Source: Pseudolabrys sp. (GTDB lineage: Bacteria; Pseudomonadota; Alphaproteobacteria; Rhizobiales; Xanthobacteraceae). Taken from it: DNA of 5,095 nt. Of the stretch, positions 1 to 5,095 are shown one piece after another. The translations under genes and the position numbers were made by a program. The stretch is taken from positions 1 through 5,095 of the forward strand of contig JAFAQJ010000150.1 in NCBI GenBank assembly GCA_019246455.1, written 5' to 3'. How positions within the stretch are numbered: position 1 is the first letter of the stretch; every line of letters begins with the position of its first letter. The notes under the pieces are model-generated. The model saw only the letters and a list, made by a program, of their open reading frames with translations, searched no databases and was not told the origin of the DNA.

Positions 1-670
1 CATCGCGCTCTTCATCACCGAGCTCTGCCCGCCCTGGCTGAAGCGGCCGCTCGGCACGATGATCGAGTTGCTGGCGGCGATCCCGAGCATCATCTACGGC
101 ATCTGGGGCCTCTTCATCTTCGCGCCTTTCCTGCAGGCTTACGTCCAGCCGATGGTCATCGGGAGCCTCGGCGCGCTGCCGGGCGTCGGGCGTCTTTTCG
201 CCGGGCCGCCGCTCGGCATCGGCCTTTTCACCGCCGGGCTCATCCTCGGCATCATGGTGCTGCCCTTCATCACCGCGGTGATGCGCGACGTCTTCGAAAC
301 GGTGCCGGCGATTCTCAAGGAATCGGCCTACGGGCTCGGCGCCACGACGTGGGAGGTGATGTGGCAAGTGGTGCTGCCTTACACGCGCGTCGGCGTCGTC
401 GGCGGCACCATGCTCGGCCTCGGCCGCGCCCTCGGCGAGACGATGGCGGTCACCTTCGTGATCGGCAATGCGCACCGCGTCTCCGGCTCGATTCTGGCGC
501 CCGGCACCACGATTTCCGCGACCATCGCCAATGAATTTACCGAAGCGGTGGGTGACATCTACACGTCGTCGCTGATCGCGCTTGGCCTCATTCTGTTCGT
601 GATCACCTTCATCGTGCTGGCCTTCGCGCGGCTCCTGTTGGCGCGCGTTCAGAAGCGGATCGGAGCCTGA
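1..670 (+). CDS. pstC: Phosphate ABC transporter permease PstC, 3' part (5' end outside window)
   Basis: This is one of the two inner-membrane permease subunits of the high-affinity PstSCAB phosphate importer. The reading frame is open from base 2, before the first ATG at 59, and residues such as [12 protein letters not shown] upstream of that ATG are typical PstC. The gene is therefore truncated by the window edge and does not start at 59. About 222 C-terminal residues are visible, against roughly 310-340 for the family. Four hydrophobic segments are seen, at about residues 23-43, 73-93, 130-150 and 189-213 of the visible part. The cytoplasmic EAA-type loop that docks on PstB is [13 protein letters not shown] (from about residue 107), and [10 protein letters not shown] is a typical PstC stretch. 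It ends in TGA 2 bp before pstA, so the two are cotranscribed. The assignment to PstC rather than PstA rests on the sequence style and on PstA following it. Confidence 0.96.
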   Translation, partial: IALFITELCPPWLKRPLGTMIELLAAIPSIIYGIWGLFIFAPFLQAYVQPMVIGSLGALPGVGRLFAGPPLGIGLFTAGLILGIMVLPFITAVMRDVFETVPAILKESAYGLGATTWEVMWQVVLPYTRVGVVGGTMLGLGRALGETMAVTFVIGNAHRVSGSILAPGTTISATIANEFTEAVGDIYTSSLIALGLILFVITFIVLAFARLLLARVQKRIGA

Positions 671-672
671 CA

Positions 673-1518
673 ATGGCAAGCGCGCTCTACAATTCTCGCC
701 GCCGCCGCAACAGCATCGCGGTCGGGTTCTCGATCGGCGCCACGCTTTTCGGCCTGGCGTGGCTGGTGCTGATCTTGGCGGTGCTGCTGTGGGAAGGCTT
801 CAGCGGACTATCGCTGGCCGTTTTCACCGAGATGACGCCGCCGCCGGGTTCGGCGGGCGGGCTGCTGAACGCGATCATGGGCAGCCTCGTGATGACGGTC
901 ATTGCGGTCCTGATCGGCACGCCGCTTGGCATGCTCGCTGGCACCTATCTTGCCGAATATGGCCGCTACGAGAAGCTGTCCTCGGTTGTCCGTTTCATCA
1001 ATGACATCCTGCTCAGCGCACCCTCGATTGTCGTCGGTCTCTTTATCTATGAGATCATGGTGGCGCGGATGGGTCATTTCTCCGGCTGGGCCGGCGCGGT
1101 CGCGCTCGCTGTGATCGTCGTACCGGTGGTCGTGCGCACCACGGAGGACATGCTGACGCTTGTTCCCGACACGCTGCGCGAAGCCGCGGCCTCGATCGGT
1201 CTGCCGCGCTCCATGATGATTACCCGGGTCGCTTATCGGGCGGCCAAAGCCGGCATGATTACTGGCGTTCTTTTGGCGGTCGCGCGAATCAGCGGCGAAA
1301 CGGCGCCGCTCTTGTTCACCGCGCTCAACAATCAGTTCTGGAGCATGAATCTCAACGCGCCGGTATCGAGCTTACCGGTTGTCATCTTCCAGTTCGCATT
1401 GAGCCCGTACAAGGACTGGCAATCCCTAGCCTGGACTGGTGCTTTGATCATCACTGTTACGGTCTTAGCTCTGAGTATCTTCGCCCGCGCCCTCACGTCG
1501 CAGAGAAAGTCACAATGA
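673..1518 (+). CDS. pstA: Phosphate ABC transporter permease PstA
   Basis: This is the second permease subunit of the PstSCAB importer; with PstC it forms the inner-membrane phosphate channel. The protein is 281 aa, normal for PstA. The N-terminus is cytoplasmic and basic (RRRR at 9-12), followed by about six hydrophobic segments near residues 17-40, 66-90, 112-131, 138-155, 193-212 and 252-272. The EAA loop that contacts the ATPase is [13 protein letters not shown] (170-182). Conserved PstA elements include [12 protein letters not shown] (115-126) and [14 protein letters not shown] (205-218). The ATG is preceded by GGAG at 662-665 with 7 nt spacing, inside the pstC 3' end. Its stop overlaps the pstB start as ATGA (1515-1518), indicating translational coupling. 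I see nothing broken or unusual in it. Confidence 0.97.
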   Translation: MASALYNSRRRRNSIAVGFSIGATLFGLAWLVLILAVLLWEGFSGLSLAVFTEMTPPPGSAGGLLNAIMGSLVMTVIAVLIGTPLGMLAGTYLAEYGRYEKLSSVVRFINDILLSAPSIVVGLFIYEIMVARMGHFSGWAGAVALAVIVVPVVVRTTEDMLTLVPDTLREAAASIGLPRSMMITRVAYRAAKAGMITGVLLAVARISGETAPLLFTALNNQFWSMNLNAPVSSLPVVIFQFALSPYKDWQSLAWTGALIITVTVLALSIFARALTSQRKSQ

Positions 1519-2330
1519 GTATCGCAGCTGTCACAGTTCCCAACGTCACCCACACCGCTACTGACACGAGCACGCTGTCGGAAAAGGTCTCGGTGCGTAA
1601 TCTCGATTTCTTTTACGGTGATTTTCGTGCGCTGAAGACGATCAATGTGCCGCTGTACGCCGGTAAGGTCACGGCGTTCATTGGCCCGTCGGGCTGCGGC
1701 AAGTCGACATTGCTGCGCGTTCTCAACCGGATGTACGACCTCTATCCGAATCAGCGTGCGACCGGCGAAGTGTTGCTCGATGGTGAGAACTTGTTGTCGC
1801 CGTCGCAGGACTTGAATCTGTTGCGCGCGCGAGTCGGCATGGTGTTCCAAAAGCCGACGCCGTTCCCGATGACGATCTATGAAAACATTGCGTTCGGCAT
1901 CCGGCTCTACGAGAAGCTGTCGAAGTCGGAGCTGGATGACCGTGTAAAGCACGCGCTCGACCGGGCGGCCCTCTGGAACGAGGTTAAGGACAAACTCGGC
2001 GCCAACGGCCAAAGCCTGTCAGGCGGTCAGCAACAGCGCCTTTGCATTGCGCGAACTGTTGCCGTACGTCCCGAGGTCATTTTGTTCGACGAGCCGTGCT
2101 CGGCGCTCGATCCGATCTCAACCGCAAAAATCGAAGAGCTGATTGACGAACTCAAGGACGATTACACGATCGCCATCGTCACGCATAACATGCAACAGGC
2201 TGCGCGCGTGTCCGACTTTACCGCGTTTATGTACCTTGGCGAGCTGGTTGAGTTTGGGCAGACCAGCAAAATCTTCACCACGCCGTCCGACCGGCGCACG
2301 CAGGACTACATCACGGGCCGCTTCGGCTAG
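1515..2330 (+). CDS. pstB: Phosphate ABC transporter ATP-binding protein PstB
   Basis: This is the cytoplasmic ATPase that powers phosphate import through PstC/PstA; it works as a dimer on the membrane face. All nucleotide-binding motifs are intact: Walker [10 protein letters not shown] (57-65), Q-loop Q112 in [10 protein letters not shown], signature LSGGQQQR (168-175), Walker B VILFDEP with catalytic E193, D-loop SALDP (196-200) and switch H224 in [11 protein letters not shown]. The words QKPTPFPM and [12 protein letters not shown] distinguish PstB from other ABC ATPases. At 271 aa the length is usual, with a variable N-terminal extension of about 22 residues before the ABC domain. The start ATG overlaps the pstA stop and has only a weak purine-rich SD (about 1502-1509). 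It is followed after 17 bp by phoU. Confidence 0.98.
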   Translation: MSIAAVTVPNVTHTATDTSTLSEKVSVRNLDFFYGDFRALKTINVPLYAGKVTAFIGPSGCGKSTLLRVLNRMYDLYPNQRATGEVLLDGENLLSPSQDLNLLRARVGMVFQKPTPFPMTIYENIAFGIRLYEKLSKSELDDRVKHALDRAALWNEVKDKLGANGQSLSGGQQQRLCIARTVAVRPEVILFDEPCSALDPISTAKIEELIDELKDDYTIAIVTHNMQQAARVSDFTAFMYLGELVEFGQTSKIFTTPSDRRTQDYITGRFG

Positions 2331-2347
2331 AGCCCTAGGAACATCCC

Positions 2348-3073
2348 ATGACCGACGCCCACACGACGAAAGCTTTCGATTCAGATCTGCAGGAACTCGC
2401 GCGGATGGTCGCCGAGATGGGCGGCCTCGCCGAAAAGCAGGTAGCAGACGCTGTCGATGCGCTTGCCAAGCGCGATACCGCGCTCGCTCAGCGTATCACC
2501 CAGTCCGATGCCGTCATTGATGCGCTGCAAAGCGGCATCGAGGAAAAAGCCGTTCTGACAATCGCGCGCCGGCAACCGCTCGCCATCGATCTGCGCGAGA
2601 TCGTTGCGGCGCTTCGTCTCGCGAACGACCTCGAACGCATCGGCGACCTCGCAAAGAATATCGCCAAGCGTGTGATTGCTCTCAATGCGGAGTTCCCACC
2701 TCCGAAGCTAATCCGCGGTGTCGAACACATGGCCGACCTCGTGCTTGGCCAGATGAAGGCGGTGCTCGACGCTTACGCGCAGCGCGATCTCAGCAAAGCG
2801 ATGGCGGTCTGGCGCGGCGACGAGGAAATCGACGCGATGACGACGTCGGTTTTCCGCGAGTTGCTCACCTACATGATGGAAGATCCGCGCAACATCACCT
2901 TCTGCATCCATCTCTTGTTCTGCGCCAAGAACATCGAGCGCATGGGCGACCACGCCACCAATATTGCCGAAACCGTGCACTACATGATCGAAGGGCACCC
3001 AATTACCGATAAACGCCCGAAGGGCGACGACACCACCGCCTTTGCCACGTTGCGCGCCGCCGGCGATCGCTAA
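2348..3073 (+). CDS. phoU: Phosphate signalling protein PhoU
   Basis: PhoU is a cytoplasmic, peripheral membrane-associated regulator. From family knowledge, it links the Pst transporter to the PhoR kinase so that the Pho regulon stays off when phosphate is plentiful. The 241-aa protein has the two tandem three-helix PhoU repeats, at about residues 14-108 and 124-215. Each repeat carries the metal-binding E-xxx-D pattern: DLERIGDLAKNI (94-105; E96, D100) and NIERMGDHATNI (195-206; E197, D201). The start ATG has AGGAA at 2337-2341, 6 nt upstream. The acidic/basic tail after residue 217 is variable in the family. Its position between pstB and phoB is classic. I see no defect. Confidence 0.97.
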   Translation: MTDAHTTKAFDSDLQELARMVAEMGGLAEKQVADAVDALAKRDTALAQRITQSDAVIDALQSGIEEKAVLTIARRQPLAIDLREIVAALRLANDLERIGDLAKNIAKRVIALNAEFPPPKLIRGVEHMADLVLGQMKAVLDAYAQRDLSKAMAVWRGDEEIDAMTTSVFRELLTYMMEDPRNITFCIHLLFCAKNIERMGDHATNIAETVHYMIEGHPITDKRPKGDDTTAFATLRAAGDR

Positions 3074-3074
3074 C

Positions 3075-3080
3075 GGAGGA
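3075..3080 (+). promoter_or_regulatory. Ribosome binding site of phoB (GGAGGA), bearing on a GTG/ATG start choice
   Basis: This is the strongest Shine-Dalgarno sequence in the window. It lies 9 nt from a GTG (3090) and 12 nt from the adjacent in-frame ATG (3093). Spacing favours GTG, whereas alignment with classical PhoB N-termini favours ATG. Only one residue of the product is affected. Confidence 0.75.
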
Positions 3081-3092
3081 ATTTAGCCCGTG

Positions 3093-3794
3093 ATGAGCGC
3101 CCGCATCCTGATCGTTGAGGACGAAGAGCCCCTAACGATGTTGCTGCGCTATAACCTCGAGGCCGAAGGCTATGAGGTGGAAACTGCCGCGCGTGGCGAC
3201 GACGCCGACACCCGTTTGAAGGAAGGCGCGCCCGATCTCGTCGTGCTGGATTGGATGCTGCCGGGTCTGTCTGGCATCGAGCTGTGCCGTCGGCTTCGCG
3301 CCCGCCCGGAGACGCGCCACCTGCCGATCATCATGCTGACAGCCCGCGGCGAAGAGAGCGAAAAAGTGCGCGGTTTGGCGACCGGTGCTGACGACTACAT
3401 CGTCAAGCCATTTTCGGTGCCGGAACTTGTGGCGCGGGTGCGGGCGCTGTTACGTCGGGCTAATCCTGATCGCGTTGCCACGGTGCTCAACATTGGCGAC
3501 ATCGAGCTCGATCGTGAAAAGAAACGCGTGTCGCGCAGTGGCCGGGCCGTCGACCTCGGACCGACCGAATATCGGCTGCTGGAATTCCTGATGGAGCGTC
3601 CCGGTCGCGTGTTTTCCCGCGAGCAACTGCTCGACGGCGTCTGGGGTAGCGAAATCTATATCGACGAGCGCACCGTAGACGTCCACGTCGGACGCCTGCG
3701 CAAGGCCCTTAATCGCGGATATTCCGCCGACCCTATCCGCACGGTGCGCGGTGCCGGTTACGCGCTCGACGACCGCTTCGGCAAGACCGCCTAG
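3093..3794 (+). CDS. phoB: Phosphate regulon response regulator PhoB (OmpR/PhoB family)
   Basis: PhoB is a DNA-binding response regulator. When phosphorylated by PhoR under phosphate starvation it binds Pho boxes and activates pst and other phosphate-scavenging genes. The 233-aa protein has an N-terminal receiver domain (about 3-121): acidic pocket E9/D10/E11, phospho-acceptor D53 in VVLDWMLPGLSG, T83 and K105 in DDYIVKPF. A C-terminal winged helix (about 132-227) follows, with LGPTEYRLLEFL and the recognition region DERTVDVHVGRLRKAL. Residue numbers match the classical PhoB if translation begins at ATG 3093. An in-frame GTG at 3090 is the alternative and has better SD spacing. PhoB fits better than other OmpR regulators because of LDWMLPG and TARGEE and because phoU directly precedes it. 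No phoR follows; in many alphaproteobacteria phoR lies upstream of pstS, so it is probably to the left of this window. Confidence 0.96.
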   Translation: MSARILIVEDEEPLTMLLRYNLEAEGYEVETAARGDDADTRLKEGAPDLVVLDWMLPGLSGIELCRRLRARPETRHLPIIMLTARGEESEKVRGLATGADDYIVKPFSVPELVARVRALLRRANPDRVATVLNIGDIELDREKKRVSRSGRAVDLGPTEYRLLEFLMERPGRVFSREQLLDGVWGSEIYIDERTVDVHVGRLRKALNRGYSADPIRTVRGAGYALDDRFGKTA

Positions 3795-3817
3795 TTTCCT
3801 CGGCGCGATTTCCGCTA

Positions 3818-3842
3818 GTCTTTCGGCGTTCAGCCGGGAGAT
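3818..3842 (+). promoter_or_regulatory. Predicted hairpin that hides the Shine-Dalgarno of the downstream binding-protein gene
   Basis: Bases 3818-3827 (GTCTTTCGGC) can pair with 3833-3842 (GCCGGGAGAT) around a 5-nt loop, GTTCA. This gives ten consecutive pairs, of which 3818-3842, 3822-3838 and 3823-3837 are G-U wobbles. The 3' arm contains the only plausible ribosome binding site (GGGAG, 3836-3840) for the TTG start at 3849. The pairing is read directly from the sequence; its effect on translation is inferred. Confidence 0.45.
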
Positions 3843-3848
3843 ACTGTC

Positions 3849-4652
3849 TTGCTTAGAAGCCTTGCCCTCGCATTTCTTGCCGCATCAACATTTCCTGTGT
3901 TTGCCCAAAATGCACCCTCCGAGGTCGTCAAGGACCTCGCGCCAACTGGCAAGATCCGAGCCGCGATCAACTATGGCAACGGCGTATTAGCGCAAAGGGA
4001 TGCGGCGACCGGCGAACTCAAAGGCATTACGGTCGATCTTGCGCGCGAGCTGTCCAAACGGCTGAACGTTCCGGTCGAGCTGGTGCCGTTTCCGGCGGCC
4101 GGCAAAGTGTTCGAAGCTAACAAGAGTGGGGCGTGGGATATCGCTTTTCTGGCGATCGAACCAGAACGGGCTGAGGAGATCGAATTCACCGCACCTTATG
4201 TCCTCATCGAGGGCACCTATATGGTGCCGGCGGATTCGCCGCTCAAAACGGTTGGTGATGTCGACCGCGACGGTGTGCGCATCGCGACGGGCCCTGGTTC
4301 CGCATACGATCTGTTTCTGTCGCGCAATCTCGAGCACGCCAAACTGGTGCGCGCGGAAATCGGCGGTGGCAGCGCGCTGATTGCGCTGTTTGTCAGGGAA
4401 AAGCTCGAAGCCGCTGCCGGCGTTCGCCAGGCGCTGGAAAGTTATGCCGTGAACCATCCGGAGGTGCGCGTCATGAGCGACCGATTTATGGAAATTCGCC
4501 AGGCGATGGGTACGCCGAAGGGACGCTTTGCTGGCGCGAAATACCTCGGCGCGTTTATCGAGGATATGAAAGCGTCTGGTTTTGTCGCCGATGCGCTCAA
4601 ACGCAGCGGTCAATCCGCGAGTGTTGCGCCACTTGCGCCGCCAGCGAGGTAA
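3849..4652 (+). CDS. Secreted solute-binding protein, SBP_bac_3 type, without adjacent transporter subunits
   Basis: This is a periplasmic binding protein of the kind that delivers small solutes, often amino acids, to ABC importers. The start is TTG: the frame is closed upstream by TAG at 3816-3818, and the next internal methionine (residue 125) would remove half the protein. GGGAG lies 8 nt upstream. Residues 1-19 form a signal peptide ending VFA, with likely cleavage before Q20. The mature part has the bilobed family pattern: TGKIRAAINYGN (33-44), GELKGITVDLARELSKRL (55-72), AWDIAFLAIEPERAEEIEF (95-113) with R107, FTAPYV, then GPGSAYDLFL (148-157) in lobe two. The usual hydroxyl residues before R107 and the usual lobe-two Asp are not evident, so the ligand is unclear. 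The 267-aa length is normal. It follows phoB by 54 bp with no terminator visible, so read-through from the pho operon is possible. From memory, similar orphan proteins occur in Bradyrhizobium-like genomes; I could not check this. Confidence 0.88.
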   Translation: MLRSLALAFLAASTFPVFAQNAPSEVVKDLAPTGKIRAAINYGNGVLAQRDAATGELKGITVDLARELSKRLNVPVELVPFPAAGKVFEANKSGAWDIAFLAIEPERAEEIEFTAPYVLIEGTYMVPADSPLKTVGDVDRDGVRIATGPGSAYDLFLSRNLEHAKLVRAEIGGGSALIALFVREKLEAAAGVRQALESYAVNHPEVRVMSDRFMEIRQAMGTPKGRFAGAKYLGAFIEDMKASGFVADALKRSGQSASVAPLAPPAR

Positions 4653-4657
4653 GGGTG

Positions 4658-4669
4658 CGATTTAAATCG
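4658..4669. repeat. Perfect 12-base palindrome CGATTTAAATCG
   Basis: This AT-centred perfect palindrome begins 5 bases after the stop codon of the binding-protein gene, in an otherwise GC-rich gap. As RNA it would form only a 4-bp stem with a TTAA loop, so it is unlikely to be a terminator. It could be a protein-binding site or chance; its role is unknown. Confidence 0.35.
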
Positions 4670-4741
4670 GTTCGCGCAGTGGGCCATCAGAGCCTGCGCG
4701 TTATGGAAGGGCGGCCAAGAAATTCCGGAAGGATCTGCTGC

Positions 4742-4785
4742 CGATCGGCGGCGCGCTCTACGACCAGCGATGTTCCGCGCGATCG
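4742..4785. repeat. Bulged inverted repeat beside the gcrA stop codon; possible bidirectional 3'-end structure
   Basis: CGATCGGCGG (4742-4751) can pair with CCGCGCGATCG (4775-4785), giving ten base pairs with one bulged G at 4779. The 23-nt loop holds a smaller CGCT/AGCG stem (4754-4757 with 4766-4769). It sits one base beyond the gcrA-family stop codon (on the - strand) and about 90 bases beyond the + strand gene, where a shared 3'-end hairpin would be expected. No T-run follows on either strand, so intrinsic termination is doubtful. A role in RNA 3'-end stability is an alternative. Confidence 0.35.
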
Positions 4786-4786
4786 A

Positions 4787-5095
4787 TTAGGAATTGCGGA
4801 ACGGTGGCCGCCGATCGCGGCGACGTTCGGACGCGGGCTGATAGGCAACGCGTGAGTGATAGGTGCAGTACGGCGATCCTTCGTTTGACGTGCCACCGCA
4901 GAAGAAGAAATCTGTGCTGCCCGGATCGCCGACCGGCCAGCGGCAGGTGGCGTCGTTGAGTTGCAGCAGTGTCTTGCGCTGCTCGATGGGAATTTCGATC
5001 AGTTCAGGTTCTGGCTCGACCGCGTAATCGTAGGCCAGAGCAGTGTTGCCCCGGATCGACGGGCGCGACACGCGCAGCATCTGAGACGAGCGCGC
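4787..5095 (-). CDS. gcrA: GcrA-family cell cycle regulator, C-terminal part (N-terminus outside window)
   Basis: GcrA proteins are alphaproteobacterial transcription factors. They act with sigma70-RNA polymerase at promoters carrying methylated GANTC sites, controlling cell-cycle genes. On the - strand the frame is open to the window edge, running through an internal ATG at 5078-5080, so the first in-window ATG is not the real start. The 102 visible residues contain the family's conserved C-terminal block: CRWPVGDPGSTDFFFCG, then SPYCTYHSRVAYQP, including conserved cysteines and a histidine, followed by an arginine-rich tail ending FRNS. The N-terminal helix-turn-helix and linker are beyond the right edge, so DNA binding cannot be assessed. 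Stop TAA is at 4787-4789. The gene converges on the binding-protein gene, so it belongs to a separate transcription unit. Some genomes carry more than one GcrA-like gene, so the symbol denotes the family rather than proven orthology. Confidence 0.88.
   Translation of the reverse strand, partial: ARSSQMLRVSRPSIRGNTALAYDYAVEPEPELIEIPIEQRKTLLQLNDATCRWPVGDPGSTDFFFCGGTSNEGSPYCTYHSRVAYQPASERRRDRRPPFRNS

Larger units (their letters stand above)
4653..4786. other. Non-coding gap between convergent genes
   Basis: This 134-bp stretch lies between the stop of the binding-protein gene and the stop of the gcrA-family gene. I see no credible gene, tRNA or classical hairpin-plus-T-run terminator in it. It does contain short palindromes (4658-4669 and TTCCGGAA at 4723-4730) and a bulged inverted repeat at 4742-4785. 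Confidence 0.7.

Noticed and set aside
59..670. ATG at 59 as the start of the first gene
   Set aside because: The frame is open upstream to base 2 with conserved PstC residues, and starting at 59 would remove transmembrane segments. The gene is cut by the window edge.
966..980. 15-base exact repeat CTACGAGAAGCTGTC, also at 1907-1921
   Set aside because: Both copies are in frame and encode YEKLS in pstA and pstB with preferred codons. Chance with codon bias explains it better than a functional repeat.
1528..1545. CTGTCAC resembling a Pho box half site
   Set aside because: The second half site expected 11 bases later reads CCCAACG, and the site is inside the pstB coding sequence, so it is not a credible PhoB operator.
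1332..2012. Long open frame on the - strand (226 codons) opposite pstA/pstB
   Set aside because: It lies antisense to the intact, motif-complete pstB and the end of pstA. It is rich in Arg/His/Gln without any family pattern, which is typical of shadow frames in GC-rich DNA.
2317..2327. Small GCCG-CTT-CGGC hairpin at the pstB stop, considered as a terminator
   Set aside because: The stem has only 4 pairs with no T-run, and phoU follows after 17 bp, so termination here is unlikely.
3987..4613. Long open frame on the - strand (208 codons) opposite the binding-protein gene
   Set aside because: It mirrors the real + strand gene, has arginine/histidine-rich low-information sequence and no recognisable domain.
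4655..4855. Possible 66-residue + strand gene after the binding-protein gene
   Set aside because: It has no convincing ribosome binding site, shadow-like composition, and overlaps the conserved C-terminal coding sequence of the gcrA-family gene on the other strand.

Overview
The window is GC-rich and tightly packed, and it almost certainly comes from an alphaproteobacterium. The best fit is Hyphomicrobiales (Bradyrhizobium/Xanthobacteraceae-like). The evidence is the gene order pstC-pstA-pstB-phoU-phoB with phoB at the end, the style of the protein sequences, and a GcrA-family cell-cycle regulator at the right edge, a family essentially restricted to Alphaproteobacteria. The genus is an inference.

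Positions 1-3794 hold the distal part of a phosphate-sensing and uptake operon, all on the + strand: the 3' two thirds of pstC (cut by the left edge), then complete pstA, pstB, phoU and phoB. Spacing is very tight: 2 bp pstC-pstA, a 4-base ATGA overlap pstA-pstB, 17 bp pstB-phoU and about 19 bp phoU-phoB. This implies one transcript whose promoter, Pho box, pstS and probably phoR lie to the left of the window. PstC and PstA form the membrane channel, PstB supplies ATP hydrolysis, PhoU links transporter state to the sensor kinase, and PhoB is the response regulator that switches on phosphate-starvation genes.

Positions 3795-4652 hold a gene, on the same strand 54 bp after phoB, for a secreted solute-binding protein of the SBP_bac_3 type. 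It has a clear signal peptide, a TTG start and no permease or ATPase beside it. Its Shine-Dalgarno sequence lies wholly within the 3' arm of a predicted hairpin, the most interesting regulatory signal in the window. Several residues that normally hold the ligand's amino-acid backbone are replaced, so its ligand is uncertain.

Positions 4653-4786 form a non-coding gap between convergent genes. It contains a 12-base palindrome and a bulged inverted repeat next to the gcrA stop codon. Positions 4787-5095 (- strand) hold the C-terminal part of a GcrA-family protein whose N-terminal DNA-binding region lies beyond the right edge.

Most of the window is ordinary, well-conserved Pho/Pst machinery. I see no mobile element, CRISPR array, tRNA or rRNA, and no strong candidate for a wholly new system.
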